Assembly (NCBI GenBank): GCA_025917655.1
Contig: CP084611.1
Location: 186,001 to 250,000 of the forward strand
Source: Chlorella sorokiniana
Taxonomy: Eukaryota > Chlorophyta > Trebouxiophyceae > Chlorellales > Chlorellaceae
DNA: 64,000 bases
Direction: 5' to 3'
The position numbers and the translations under genes were made by a program. Positions 11,469-23,179 of the stretch are shown here, piece after piece (position 1 is the stretch's first letter; the number at the start of each line of letters is the position of its first letter). Below the pieces are notes generated by a model. It searched no databases. It saw nothing but the letters and a program-made list of their open reading frames with translations, and was not told where the DNA came from.

Positions 11469-12103
11469 GAGGCGCTTGCCCAGCGTTCCTTTCATGGAGA
11501 CGCGCGCCTGCCCAGCGTACCTGCAGCCCAGCATGCCCTCCGCCCCCCCCTTTCTTGGCTGCCACTCGCCATCCTCGCTCTCTCCCCTGTACTCCCCTCC
11601 CCTCACCCGCTGCTTGTAAACGCCTCGCTGCTTGCATCAAAAGCGCCACGGGAGGGTTCACAAAGTGGACAATGCATGCAAGAGATTTTTGTTTGGCGAG
11701 GCCGCAGCGGGTCTGCTGAGAGTGCATGTTTGGCGGGGGTACACGGGCGGCATGCATGCTGTACGCCCCGCCGCAGGAAGGGGCGGCACAGGAAGGAATC
11801 AATGCGCACTCAACACGGAAATCAAATCAAACCAAAGGAGAACAGCGAGGGGGAGGGGAGGAGGGGAGGTATGCGGCCAGGGGACTGGCTGCAAAGAGAA
11901 TGCAAGGGTGAGGGCGTGGACACTGGAGACTGGGCAGCGCGGATGCTGCAAGCGGCCACGTGAGCAGCGTGGGCCCAGCGAGCGCATCACGATGGCGGCA
12001 CCAGCCTGCTGGCCGGCGGGCCGCAGGAAGACCGCAGCGCGCCGTTGCTGCACAACCTAGGCAGTTGACAGCGAGCGATCAGTTGCCGTGCATCATTTCT
12101 TCA
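11469..12103. other. Convergent intergenic region, ClpR / VIPP1 3' ends
   Basis: These are the 3' flanks of two convergent genes. A TGTAA motif lies at 11615 on the ClpR side. No further coding block was recognised. Confidence 0.55.
11615..11619 (+). terminator. TGTAA polyadenylation motif, ClpR
   Basis: TGTAA is the usual chlorophyte poly(A) signal. This one lies 147 nt after the ClpR stop codon. Confidence 0.6.
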
Positions 12104-14863
12104 TCAGTTTCCGTTCATCTTCTTCTTCATGTCCTGCAGCTCGTAGTCCAGCGCATCCGACAGCGGGCGGCCGGCAGGCAGCTGCACACACATGGCGGGT
12201 GGGGTGGGTGGGTGGGGGCGGGGGAGGGCGGCAGCTGTGCGAGGGACCAAGTGCGGCAGCTGGCCGCCCCGTTGGCATGCAGGCCAGGACGGACAGCCCA
12301 ATAGAGGCATGCACATGAGCTCAGCAACTACGCGGTCCCCGGGATCCAGGAACGCACGCGCTCGGCGCGACATCGGCGCAGCCCCTCCTTCGGGTTGGTT
12401 GTGCTGCCATGCCAAGCGGGTTCCCGGCCGCGCAGCCCGCTGGCATCCCAAGACAAAGCCACACCCCGGTCACCTCCCACGCAGCAACCCTCCCAGGCCG
12501 CCGCAGCCCCGCCGCACCTCCTTGGGCTTGCTGCTGCCGCTGCCCAGCGCCGCCTTGAGCGAGGCGAGGTCGTCTTCCACAGCGGATCCCTCCAGGGCCC
12601 TGAACTTGGATTCCACGGAGTCCGGGGCCACCAGCTGCGGCGTGAGGAAAGGGGGAGACGGGCGGGCAGGAGGGTGGGTTCAGTCAGGTGGGTGAGTCCG
12701 GGGCCACCAGCTGAGGTGTGGGGAAAGGGGTGGCAAGAGGGCGGGGCCCCAAGAGGGGGAGTCGCTCAGGTGTGCGGGCTCAGTCGAATGGGCGGCCCGC
12801 GGCCACGGGTCCCGGGCGGTGTGGGTTGGGGTATGGCAGGGCAGCGCAGCGTGGGACGGCAGGCAGGGCCGAGACGCAGGGCACGCGTGTGCTGCAGGCC
12901 GCCGCCGGTGCAGCCGGCTGCTTCCCAGCCACCCCAGGCACGCTCAGCTCACCATCTGCGCCGCATCCGCCTGCGCCTCCAGGCTCATCACCTTCTCCTC
13001 CATGCGCTCAAAGGCGCCCAGCGCGCTGCTGGTGTCCAGCCCCGCCACCTGAACGCCAGGGCACGTATGTGTGTGTGTGTGTGTGCGTGTGAGCGGGTGG
13101 GTGTGGGTGTGGGTGTGTTTTGGAGCAGGCGGAAAGGGACCGTGGCGGCCCGGCTGGGGTGAATGGCAGCATGCCCCGTCTGCCAGCCAGCAGGCTGCCT
13201 TCTTTGCGAAAAACCCGCAGCAGAACAGGAAAGCAACAACCATGTGCGCTTTCACCCCACAGCCACAGTCCCAAGCAGCCACTGCCCGTGGCATTCAGCC
13301 ACTGCCCGTGGCATTGTGTCCCCGCTTCTTCCGCCTGCCCTCCCTCCACACACACGAACAAAACACGCGTAACACCGCCGCCCCGCGGCCGCCTCACCAT
13401 GTCGTTGATTGCGCGCGCGCTCTTGGCGCTCTGCGCCCGCGCCTTGAGCGTGTCCTTCTTCATCTTTGCCTCCGCCAGCTTGCCCTCCAGCACCCGCATG
13501 TTGCCCACGATGGTGTCCACCGCGCTGCTCTGCTGCTCCAGCTGCTGCTTCAGCATCGCCGCGTTGTCCTGCCGGCCGTGCGAGGGAGGGCGGCGTGCCG
13601 AGTTGGGGGAGAAGGGTTCGAGGTTGAATGTGCAAAAGCTCGCCGTGCACAGCTTGATGTGCAGGTAAGGGCTGTCTCTGCCTGCATGGGCTGCCCACCC
13701 CGCGGCCGCCCAGCACGGCGACACAAAGGGGGACAACGGGCGGCCGCCCCACTGAATCCCTGCCAGCTGCGCTCGCTCCCCTCAGCACGCAAGCAGGACG
13801 CCCCAACCTCAGCGCTCCCCCAAACGTCAGACGAGCAGCAGGCGCCGCGGCGCTGCTGCAGCGTGCGGCGGCCTGAGGCACCTGGAAGGACTTGCGGCGG
13901 GTGAGGGCCTCGCGAGCAAGCTCCTCGTCGCCCTTGCCCAGCGCCAGCTCAGCGCGCCGGTACCAGTCGTCCGCGGTGCTCTGCGCCAGCTGGTACTTGT
14001 TCTGCAGCCGCGTCTGGGAGGCCTTGACCTGGCAAGGAAAGGGGAGGGGAGGGGAGGGGTGGGTGGGTGGCCGGGTGGGGCTGCGAATTGAGAGGTGGAT
14101 GGCCCGGGGAGGAGGGACAGCAGCAGTGTGCAAACGCCAGCAGATGGGACAGAGGCAGCAAGTGGTGGCGCGAGTGGTGGCAACTGCGGCAACATGGCGA
14201 GCAAGCCAGGCTCTGCGCAGCTTGGCAGGGGGAGGGGGCCTGCGGCCTGCTGCACATGCACAGCGGCGCACCTCCGCCGCTGCCTGCCGCAGCCGGATCA
14301 GGTCGCTCTGCATGTCCGTCACAGCCTGGTCCAGAATCTTCTCGGGATCTTCCGCGGCAGACACTGCGGCGAGGAGATACCAAGGGAACAGGGAGCTCAA
14401 GTCTCAGATGGCGGCGGTCGCTGAGCAGCGCTTCCTGGCTGCCACCAGCACCGCCCTGCCTGCAGCGGCTAGTTGCAGCGGCCGCGAGCACTCACCCACT
14501 GAGTTGGCATAGGACTTGAAGATGCGGGCGACACGGGAGAACAGGTTGGCCTCAGCCTTGACGCTCAAGTTGCGGCCGACGGGCCGCGCCGGCGCCGCAC
14601 GGCGACCTGCACCAGGGTTGGCGCGGGAGCGGCAAGGGATGCGGGTGATTTGTTTCTGACGCCGTGGATGGCCCGTCAGGGGCCGCTGGTGGGCGGGAGA
14701 GGCCGCGTGGAAGGGTGTGTGTGGAACCTCCTGCCCGTGCAGAGTGGGCTGACTCACCTGCGAGGGGCCTCAGGCTGGCAGGGGCCATGGCGGATTTCTG
14801 AGTTCCCAGAGATCCGCAGCGCAGCCCCGCAGGGCGAGGCAGTGTCGCGGAGGAGAACGACAT
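12104..14863 (-). CDS. VIPP1: VIPP1 / PspA-IM30 family thylakoid membrane-remodelling protein, 8 exons
   Basis: This is an ESCRT-III-like plastid protein that forms rings and rods on the inner envelope and thylakoids for membrane biogenesis and repair. Minus-strand exons 14863-14758, 14606-14496, 14363-14272, 14028-13882, 13568-13398, 13048-12953, 12634-12518 and 12181-12104 give an uninterrupted 305-residue protein. A transit peptide ([14 protein letters not shown]...) precedes the amphipathic helix [17 protein letters not shown]. Then come the PspA coiled-coil helices: [71 protein letters not shown] and [19 protein letters not shown]. The C-terminal helix [16 protein letters not shown], joined by a flexible Ser/Lys linker, is the extension that separates VIPP1 from bacterial PspA. 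The gene is head to head with the TAF1B-like gene. Confidence 0.96.
13277..13316. repeat. 20-bp tandem duplication in VIPP1 intron 5
   Basis: Two exact adjacent copies of a 20-base unit beginning AGCCACTGCCCG lie in the intron between exons 5 and 6. Confidence 0.85.
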
Positions 14864-15288
14864 TGGAACCAAGTGGTGGTGGCAGCGATCGGCACGATGG
14901 GAGTATTATATACAATGTGCCAGGGTGCGCTGGCAGGCGAGTAATGGGTGTGGATCGCTTCAAGCACGGCAATGTACCGCAACCCCATGCAGCCGGCCTG
15001 TAAATCGGGGAACACGCATCGGAGGAATACGACGGAACAACAAAGACACAAATTCTGCGCACAGAACCGTCACGGACTGCGGAAATTATTACAAGGCAAC
15101 ACCTCGTCTGTTGTCACCTGCTCTGACCCAGAAACGTAAACGCCCTGCTCGGTGCCACATCTCCCGATCGGCAGCGCTAGTCTGCGTCGGCTGCCGCCGC
15201 CGCCGCCGCCGCTCAGCGCCGCCTTGGGCGGAGCCTCCCGCCTGCTTTGGCAGCCGCCGTGCGCGCGAGCTGAGGGGCAGCCGGCGGC
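14864..15288. promoter_or_regulatory. Putative bidirectional promoter, VIPP1 / TAF1B-like
   Basis: These 425 bp separate the divergent start codons. The middle is locally AT-richer (around 14900 and 15040-15110) than the flanking genes, as expected for a promoter. No specific element is claimed. Confidence 0.45.
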
Positions 15289-18200
15289 ATGGGGGAGGCG
15301 GGAGACCAGTGCACGGTGTGCTTCACCGGCACCCTGCAGCTGCATGAGGGCATGCTGGTGTGTGACGTCTGCGGCAGCGTCTTCCAGGTGCGCCCCGCCG
15401 CCCTGCCGCTGCACTGTGCTATGCTATGCTGTACTGCGCTGAGCTGTAGGATGTGCCGAGAAGGGATGGGGATGGCCTTCTGCCACCAGCGCGCTGCTGC
15501 CTCGCTCGCTCCTGGGGCGCAGGGCTTTGCCGAGGAGACGCAAGAGTACCAGACCGGCATCAGCGACGCAAAGTATTTCAGGCAAGCTTAATGCGGGCCC
15601 GGGGCACGAGCCGCCGCTCCATCACCACCAGGCTGCCTGCTTCTCATACCGTGCATGCCGCCGCCGCCAACGTGCGCCGTTGTCGCTGCGCTGCCCTGCC
15701 GCCGTGCTTTGGCTCTCACAAACCCACAGCTCAGGTCCCCGCGCGTCCGCCACACCTCTCATCATTGTCGCCCTCATCACTTACTGCCGCTGGGCCGCAG
15801 GAAATCGGAAGCCATGAAGACCACGGGAGCGGGCAGGGCCGGGGCCGATGCGGAGCCGCCGCCGCCGCCTCCCGTCGCCGAGGCGGTGCGCGGATACGTG
15901 CGCAGCATCCAGCGCCTGCTGCAGGCGAGGCCTGGGTTGGAGGTTGTGTGTGTGTGTGTGTGGGGGTGGGGGGTGGGGGGGGCTCTGAAGGCTCTGAACC
16001 TGCCACTTACTGCCAACAGCACTCTGAAGGCGCTGCGGCCTGCGCGTCGCAAGCCAGCCGGTCCTCGCATCGTAGTCGGCGGCGCCTGCCCTCCTTTGCT
16101 CCATCCGCCAACTGCTTTCCCGGGGCCCCTCGCTACCCCGCGCCTGGGCCCACCTCCACATTCCGTTACGCGTTCCCCGCCTGCTTTGCCTGCTTTGCCT
16201 GCCCGCAGCGCCAGGCGCGGGTCATGGTAACCGAGCTGGGGTGCACCCCGCGCTGCCCGGGCGGCGCGGGAGGTGTGGCTGGCCCACCTGGCGCACACTC
16301 GGCTGCTGGAGCCCGCCACCACGCTGTGAGCCTGCTGCCCCGGCGGCTCCGCTGCTGCAGAGTGTGTGTGGGTGTGTGGGTGGTGGGTGTGGGTACGAGG
16401 AAGGGGGGTTGGGTGGGTGGGTGTTGGGTGGGGGTGGTGTTGGTGGCGTGACCATCACCCCTTCTGTGGCACACGCGTTGGGATGCATGGCGCGCGCTCT
16501 GTGGCCTGTCCTGCTCCCTGGGGCCGGCCCTGGTTGCAGACCGGGTCCAGGAGGGAAGCGAGCTGGCAGGAAGCTGGCAGGAAGCTGCACTCAGCACCGT
16601 GTGCGCCGGCTGCGTGCTGCAGGAAGCTGGAGGCGCTGGCGGAGCAGGCTGACCCCGCCGCCACCGCCACCGAGGCGGGGGCCAGCGAGAGCGAGGCCGT
16701 CGGCGGCGGCGGCGGCGCGCCGCTGCAGCCCACCTGCGCGGCCAGATGTCGTTCAGCCAACGCCGCTCCTTCCGCGTCCAGTCGGAGCTGGGGCCGGTGG
16801 GTGTTGTTGTGGCTGCCGCTCGACGCTAGGCTGTGCTGGTTACTTCCAGAACGGAGAGCGGATGGGCTGTGGGGGCTCGTTGCTTTTCGCGAGTCCCTCC
16901 TACAGGATGTGCACTGCTCTTGCTTTGAGCGTTTTCTTCCTTCCTGTCTGCCCCCCACCCTACAAAGCAGCTCCTGTCGCTGCGCCACACGCTGGCCCTG
17001 CTGCTGGTGGCCGCCTGGTGGTGGCAGGGCGAGCGGTCTCGCCCATCGACGTCGCGCGCTGGGCGCTGGACGGGCGCCTGCCGTACCTCGCCTTTGCGGC
17101 TGAGGAGGGCGCTGAGCTGGAGCAGTACAACAGCATCCTGGGCCGCATGCTGACCTCGGCCAAAGGTGCGTAACGCACGTGCGCTGCTGTGTGTCCCGCA
17201 CGAGTTTTACCTGCATACAGCCTGCTTGCTGCAGCCGTGCCCCTGACTGGGGTGCAGGGATGCCGCGCGGGGTCGCAGCAAGCGGCACACCGTCTTTCCG
17301 TTATGCAGCCCGGCCTCTGTTGCATTGCTATGCAAACCGTGATTCACTCATGTGTGTTTTGTTTGCGCCCCCATTGCTGTGTATTTTGTTTCCGCCACCC
17401 TGTGCAGGGGTGCCCTCGCCCGCGCCCTGTGGCAGTTTGCCGCCGAGCTGGCGGCCACGCTGGGCGTGGCCTGCCCCCGCTGAGCCCCGCGCTGTGGTTG
17501 CAGCGGTACCTCGCTGAGCTGCAGCTTCCGCCCCAGCTTCTCCCGGTCGCCCTGCAGCTCCACCAGCTGTACCAGCCCATGCCCCTGCTGCCGGCCTGGA
17601 CGCGCGCGCGCTCCACCCGCCACCCGTGGGCCCGCCTCATGGCGGCGCTTGTTGTCGCGGGTGAGAGCGCCCCTGTGGGTCGAGGCCCCGCTGGGCATTC
17701 GCCACGGGGTCTTGCAGGCGTGGAAGCCCTTCACGCCTTCGGCGTCCGGTCTACCATCTCGACGTTGCTGCCTGCCCTCCACAGCGGCCACCCCAGCCTG
17801 CCTGTTGAGGCTGGCCCCGCCCCTTCCTCTCCGCTTCCTTGCTGGCCACCCTTGCTCTCCCTTCAGAGACCCGCGTCCCGCTGCGTTTTTACACACTCTT
17901 TTATACTTCCCCGCCCCCCGCATCCGCAGTCAAGCTGTGCTACGGGCTGGACGGCGCACCGCGGGGCATGGCCGGCCTGCCGCCGCCGCCGTCCTGGCCC
18001 GACTGGGCGCCGGTCCAGCTGGCGCGCCTCGGCTCCCTCTCCGCCTTCCGCTCACGCTGGATGAGGTGGGTGCGGGTGGGTGGGTGTTGGGTGCTGTGCG
18101 TGAAGCTTGCTGTGTGGGTGGGTGGGTGGGTGGGCGGGTGGTCGTGGAATAGGATGTGTGTGTGTGCGTGGTAGTGCAAGCGCGGGTCGGGCAGGGTGGT

Positions 18201-19798
18201 GTGTGTGCGCGTGCATGGGTTGGTGGCAGAGGTTGTGTGGGAAATGGCTGGGAGCGTCTCTATGTGGGTGGTGGTGTGTGGGACCGGATGAGTGTGCTCA
18301 GGGGTGGGTTTGTGCCCTGCGCTGTGCGTTCGTCGTGGAGTGTGGTGGATGCTCGGTGCTCCCGTGTTCAGCCGGCGGCCACAGCTGCGCCGCTGCTGCC
18401 GACCGGGCGTTCACACGCAGCGCTGCCCTTGCTGCGTCCCCGTCCAATGACTCTACCTTCTTCCGTTTCACTTGCTGGCCCCCGCGGGAACCCCTCCTGC
18501 TCTGTTTCACGGCCCTGGTGCACCAAATCGCCACTGCAGGCTGCCCAGCTGGATGGGCCCCGCCTGCGTGCCTACCTGACGTACCTGCGCCGCGGCCTGC
18601 TGGCGGACTGCGCGCCGCCGCCCGAGCTGCAGACCATCCACCGCCTCTTCGAGCGGCTGGCGCTGCCGCCGGAACCGCCTGCGGCTGGGGAGCAGGCCGG
18701 TGGCAGCGGGGAGCAGGCCGGCGACGATGTTGGCGGCGGTGGGGGCGGCGGTGGGGAGGAGCCAATGGCTGTCGACGCCCGCAGCCTGGATCAAGCGCTG
18801 CCGAGGAGCTTGCCGGCTCCGTCGAGGGGCAGCCCGGCGGCGAGTGGACGGAGGGACGTGCGGGAGAGGCGGAGGTGGAAAGTGCGGGTGGCGGCGGCGC
18901 GCCGCGGACCGGCTACCTCTTCTATGCGCCCGGCGCCGCCTCGAAAGCGCTGTTCCACCCCGACTACGCGCTGCTGCTCACCGCCTGTGCGCCGCTGGTG
19001 TGGCTGGCGCCCGAGGCCCTGCATGAGGTGCGGCCTGGGTGCGAGTGGCGGTTGGGGAATGTTCGATGGTGTGGGGGCAGGGGTGTGCGTATGTGTCTGG
19101 GTGTGTGGATCTGTGTGTGGGTGGATGCGTGGGCGGGTGGATGGCTGGGTGGCTGGAGGTTGATGGAGGGCTGGGATGAGGCTCGCACGAGCTGCTGCTG
19201 GCTGCCGTTTCCTTGCCACAGGGCTCTTCTGTGCTCTGCCTGCTCCAGCTGCTGCAGTCGCTGTCTGCCTGTCTGCTTTAAGCTCATCCCGCCTGCACCG
19301 CCTGCTGCTTGCTCCTACCCTTCGCCTCAGGCGGCCGCCAGCCTCGAGTCCCGCATGATTGGCGCGGAGTGCGAGGTGTCCTTCCTGTACAATGCTGAGG
19401 AGCAGGCTCGCCTGGCGCGGCTGCAGGAGGAGGCCGCCTGGCTGAAGTGCGTTGTGTGTGTGTGTGTATGTGTGTTTTGGGGGGCCTGCATGTGCAGCAA
19501 GCCGGGCCCGATGCCGGCTTGAAAGGGAAGAGGAGACGGCAGGCAGCGGCGGTTCCTGACTGTGTGAACAGGTAGTCGCTGCACTCTGCTGAAATCTTCG
19601 TGCCGATCGCCCCTGTCCCGATTACCTGTCTGCAGGCAGCGGGAGGCGGAGCAGCGGGGGAGCGCCAACGGCGGAGTCAGACTGAGGGGCAGCAGCCGGA
19701 AGGGCGGCGGCGAGCGCGCAGCAAAGACGGCGGCATGGCATCGGGCTGAGTCGGCTGGGTGTAACGAAACGTCGGGAGTTGAGGTGGCACACACATGA
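15289..19798 (+). CDS. TAF1B/Rrn7-type RNA polymerase I initiation factor, multi-exon, several frame breaks
   Basis: This is a likely core factor for Pol I (rDNA) transcription, TFIIB-like in fold. Exon 1 (15289-15387) encodes a zinc ribbon, CTVCFTGTLQLHEGMLVCDVC. Exons 15523-15581, 15801-15924 and 16209-16325 follow in phase, with RQARVMVTELGCTPR and WLAHLAHTRLLEP typical of the family. Then come SFSQRRSFRVQSELGP and a cyclin-like block, LRHTLALLLVAAWW and IDVARWALDGRLPYLAF (about 16975-17165). Further blocks are WLQRYLAELQLPPQLLP (about 17500) and YLFYAPGAASKALFHPDYAL (about 18920). A charged tail ends at the stop at 19796-19798. The introns after exons 2 and 3 use GC donors (15582, 15925). 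At least four one-base frame breaks interrupt conserved blocks (about 16270, 16745, 17030 and the C5 run at 17485-17489). It is therefore either affected by sequence errors or decaying. Family assignment rests on the zinc ribbon plus cyclin-fold motif. Confidence 0.7.
15945..15985. repeat. GT microsatellite in TAF1B-like intron
   Basis: A (GT)n run grades into a G-rich TGGG stretch downstream of the GC donor of exon 3. Comparable tracts occur at about 16361-16440, 18060-18170, 19085-19150 and 19455-19480 in the same gene. Confidence 0.8.
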
Positions 19799-20223
19799 AA
19801 TTGCAGACGCCGGACGGCTCTCTGTCTGGGAAGTGTGGATCTGCACTCGAAACAGCCCTTCACGCCTGTCACAGGCCAGCTGATGGCGCCTCCCCGCTGG
19901 CGCCACTGCAGTGCGAGGGCGCCGGCCCTCTGCAGCGCACCTGATGGTCTTACCGTAATCAATTTCACCTTTCAGAAGCGTCTTGAGGCACCCACGTTAT
20001 TGCTCCCTGTGCCGCGACACGAACTCAAATCACGGGCGACGAGAGCCGGAGCTTCAGCCTCCATCATGCCCGGCACGCAGCTCTGAGATAGCGGGTAGGC
20101 GTCCCCGCTGTCGCGGAACTTCCATCTCGTCGCTGCCCGCTGAACCGCCGCTGCCCGCCGCCCGCCGCTGCCCTTGGCGCGCCTGAAGCGCAGCCAGCCA
20201 GCTGTGCTTGCAGGTTCCCAGCC
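19799..20223. other. Intergenic region, TAF1B-like to LisH gene
   Basis: It holds the 3' flank of the TAF1B-like gene and the upstream region of the LisH gene. No coding or RNA feature was recognised. Confidence 0.5.
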
Positions 20224-22617
20224 ATGGCCAACGAAGTGTCGCCCTACGAGTCTGCGGTGCTGGTGCTGGGATACCTGCAGGGCCGGGGCTACGCCAAGAC
20301 AGCCGCCTGCTTCAAGCGGTGCGCCGCCATCGAGCCGCTGCGCCTGTGGCTGTCCAGATGCGCGGGTGGCGGGCACCACTGCGGCGGGCGCTTGTGCACG
20401 CGTAGTTGCGCCGCACATCAACCAAGCCTGCCTATGGAGGGATGTGGGAATAGCAACGGCTGTCTGCTTGCCAGGCCTGCCCCTGTTCCGTTGAGGGCGT
20501 GCCGAAGGGGTACATGCAGCGCCGGAGGGAGCCGGCACCCAGCATCCGCTACCGTAACACCCCGCGCCGCCGCGCCCCCCCCCCCCACACACACACCCCA
20601 ACCCCCACACACACGCACACACCATCGCCATCACCACCCCCACCACCCACCCACACGGTGCCCGCAGCGAGGCCAAGGAGCACTTTGGAGGTGGCGCCGC
20701 AGCGGCGCCGCCACCCGGCGTGCGCGACCTTCTGGACCTCCTGAACGACTACGTTCGGCTGAAGGAGGGGGAGGCGCGGCGGCAGGCGCTGGCTGGGCGC
20801 AGCAGCCTGGCGGCGCGGCTGCTGCAGGCGCTGGACGAAGAGGCGGGGGAGCAGGCGGCGGCGGTGACGGCGGCCGCGCGCGCGGCCGCCGCGCGCGCCA
20901 GGTCGCCGCCGCGGCGGCCGCCGCCGAGCTGGAGTGGGCGGCGGGGCAGGGGGCGGCGGCCGCGCCGCTGCTGGGCCCCGCTTTCGTCGGCGACGCGCCT
21001 CTCCAGAGCGGCTTGGCGCCGCCGCCGCCGCAGCAGCAGCAGCTGCTGACGCCCGGGAGGCAGCGCAAGAGCGCTCCACGCAAGCGGCGCCGCGGCCTGG
21101 ACAGCCTTTCGCCAGCGGGGGCTGGGAGGCCGCTGTCGTCGGCGAAGCTGGCTGCGGCGGCAGCGGCGGTGCCGCGCAGGCGGCGGGGGAGGGGGCCGCC
21201 TGGGGCTCCCCATCCACCTGCTGGACTTGCCGCTCGACGCTGAGGGGCTGGAGGCGCTGCTGGATGACGGCCCGCTGCAGGTGGGGCCGCTGTGCACGCT
21301 CAGAGCACTGAGATGGCTTGAAGCACTTGCATGTGTTGTCCGCCCAGCGATGGGTGTGTCACTTGCTGGCAGCTAGGCGGGTGGGTGAGGCCGCTGACCA
21401 GGCGCACCCGGCCGCCTTGTGTTATTCCCTCATACCCCCGTCTCCCATTGCCCTCCCCCAAACACACATTCAGCTGCGCTTCGCGGAGAATCTGGCGCAG
21501 CACATCAACGAAAACCTGGGGGCGTCGCAGCAGCAGCAGCAGCAGCAGGGTGGCGGCGGCGGCGGCGGCGAGGGTGCCGTCGGGGCGGCGGGCGGCGTCG
21601 GCGGCGCAAGCCCGAGCGGCGGCTTCGTGGCTGACCTGCTTGCCGATCCTCAGACGCTGCTGGCTGAGCTTCCCGGGGATCCCCGGATGGCAGAGGTGCT
21701 GCAGACGGTGGTACGGCCAGGCGGTACCGCGGCTGCCGGCGGCGCCGCCTCCCCCGCCTCTGGCAGCCGCCCCGCGGCCGGAAGGGCGGCGCGCGAGGCC
21801 TCGGCGGCACAGGAGGCGGCTGCGGCGGCGGTGGCCGCGGCCACGGAGGGCGGCGGCCGGGGCGGCGCCAGAAGCTGCGGCCGGCCCGTTGCGACAGCCG
21901 GGCGGGCAGCTTGCAGGAGCAGCTTGCAGGAGGGGAGCTGCAGCAGGAGCAGGGGGAACACGTGCTCTCCCCAGAAGCGAGGCCGGCTGTGCAGCCCGTC
22001 ATGGATGTGGTGGAGGCGCCAGGCCAAGAGGGGCAGCCGCCGCGGCAGGCACAGCAGCCGCCGCCGGCGCAGCTGCAGCAGCAGCAGCCGGCGCTGCAGC
22101 CGCCGCCGGTGTTGCTTCCGCAGCAGGCGCGACAGGCGAGTGGCGGCCAGGGCCCCGCTGGCCAAGCCGCCGGCAAAGAGCAGCAGGAGCCGGCAGCTGA
22201 TGCAGGAGAGGCCCCGCGCCAGCGGCGACGGCTGTTGCGGGTCTGCAAGCCATGGGGGACGCCGCCGCTGCCGCCGCGGCGCCTGCTGGTTGGGACGCGG
22301 GAGCCCAACCGGCAGGCGCCGCGGCGGCAGCGGCGGGCGCCGCCGTCGAAGGGCCCCGCCCCGCAGCCAGCAAGCGCTGCTGGAGTCTGCGCTGGCGCCA
22401 GCTGGCGGCCGTGCTGCTCAGGCCAGCAAGCCTGCGGCCGGCAAGTCGATCGGAAGCCTGCCGGTGGCGCTCGGCGCGGCTGCATTCGGGCGAGCCGCGC
22501 CTGCGCGCCGCCGCCGCCGCCGCCGAGGCGCTCAATGCGGCGGCGGCGGGGCTGGGCCCTCTGGACCTCCCTGCCAGCGAGGACCAGCTGCTGCAGGACG
22601 TGGACGACTTGTTTTGA
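20224..22617 (+). CDS. LisH-domain protein with NPAT-like N-terminus, Ala/Gln-rich
   Basis: The start MANEVSPYESAVLVLGYLQ is the first codon of a LisH dimerisation motif (YLQGRGYAKTAACFKR). Exon 1 (20224-20318) joins at phase 2 to an exon starting at 20668. That exon encodes EAKEHFGGG followed by VRDLLDLLNDYVRLKEGEA, recalling the block after the LisH in animal NPAT, the histone-gene co-activator. Later blocks are LPIHLLDLPLDAEGLEALL, an exon from about 21474 (LRFAENLAQHINENLG), and FVADLLADPQTLLAELPGD. Long Ala, Gln and Gly runs follow, with acidic C-terminus SEDQLLQDVDDLF before the stop at 22615-22617. A basic stretch APRKRRRG could be a nuclear signal. At least one frame change (about 20900) is unexplained by an obvious intron. 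The LisH call is firm; the NPAT relation is a suggestion. Confidence 0.6.
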
Positions 22618-23179
22618 TTTTTCTTTAAGAGAGCGACGGGCCCTCCTGTGTGTAGGCCAGCCAAAGGCAATGCTCGCTACCGCGCCCGCTAGGCGCTCAA
22701 CACTCGTTACCGCTGCCGTCCGCGCCCAGCGTCCAGCCACCGTGCTGCAGACCTGTCCCGGTCAGTTTTGTAACTGATGCATGTATGCAGTCGTTCAAGC
22801 GCGGCATCACTGACAGGCAACCAGATTCAGGCCCTCCTGCGCATTTGCGCCCTGGCAAGAGCGCGCAGGAGTGAGCTGGAGGTGAAGGCCTGCTCTAGTC
22901 GGGTTTTGGCGGGTCTGCTGGCTTTTCGAGCTTTGGGTGCCCTTGCTTGAACCTCCGGCATGCGTTCGCGCGCCTGAGCTGCAATACTGCAAAAGTTGTG
23001 GCAAATCTGGCGCGCGCTGTCCGGATTTTTCTTTGTTTGCAAGTTCACCGATTCATTGCCGTGTTGAACTGTTCTCTTGTCGATTCGACTCGTTATATGT
23101 ACCGAGGCTCCAAGCGAGGCCCTGCACTGCTCTGCCCGGCCCTACTTTTACCACGCTCCGGCCTGCGCCTCGGAACGCC
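22618..23179. other. Intergenic region upstream of the pseudokinase
   Basis: It includes a TGTAA at 22769 after the LisH gene. The rest shows no recognisable gene. It probably carries the promoter and 5' UTR of the kinase-like gene. Confidence 0.5.
22769..22773 (+). terminator. TGTAA polyadenylation motif, LisH gene
   Basis: A chlorophyte-type poly(A) signal 152 nt beyond the stop codon. Confidence 0.6.
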
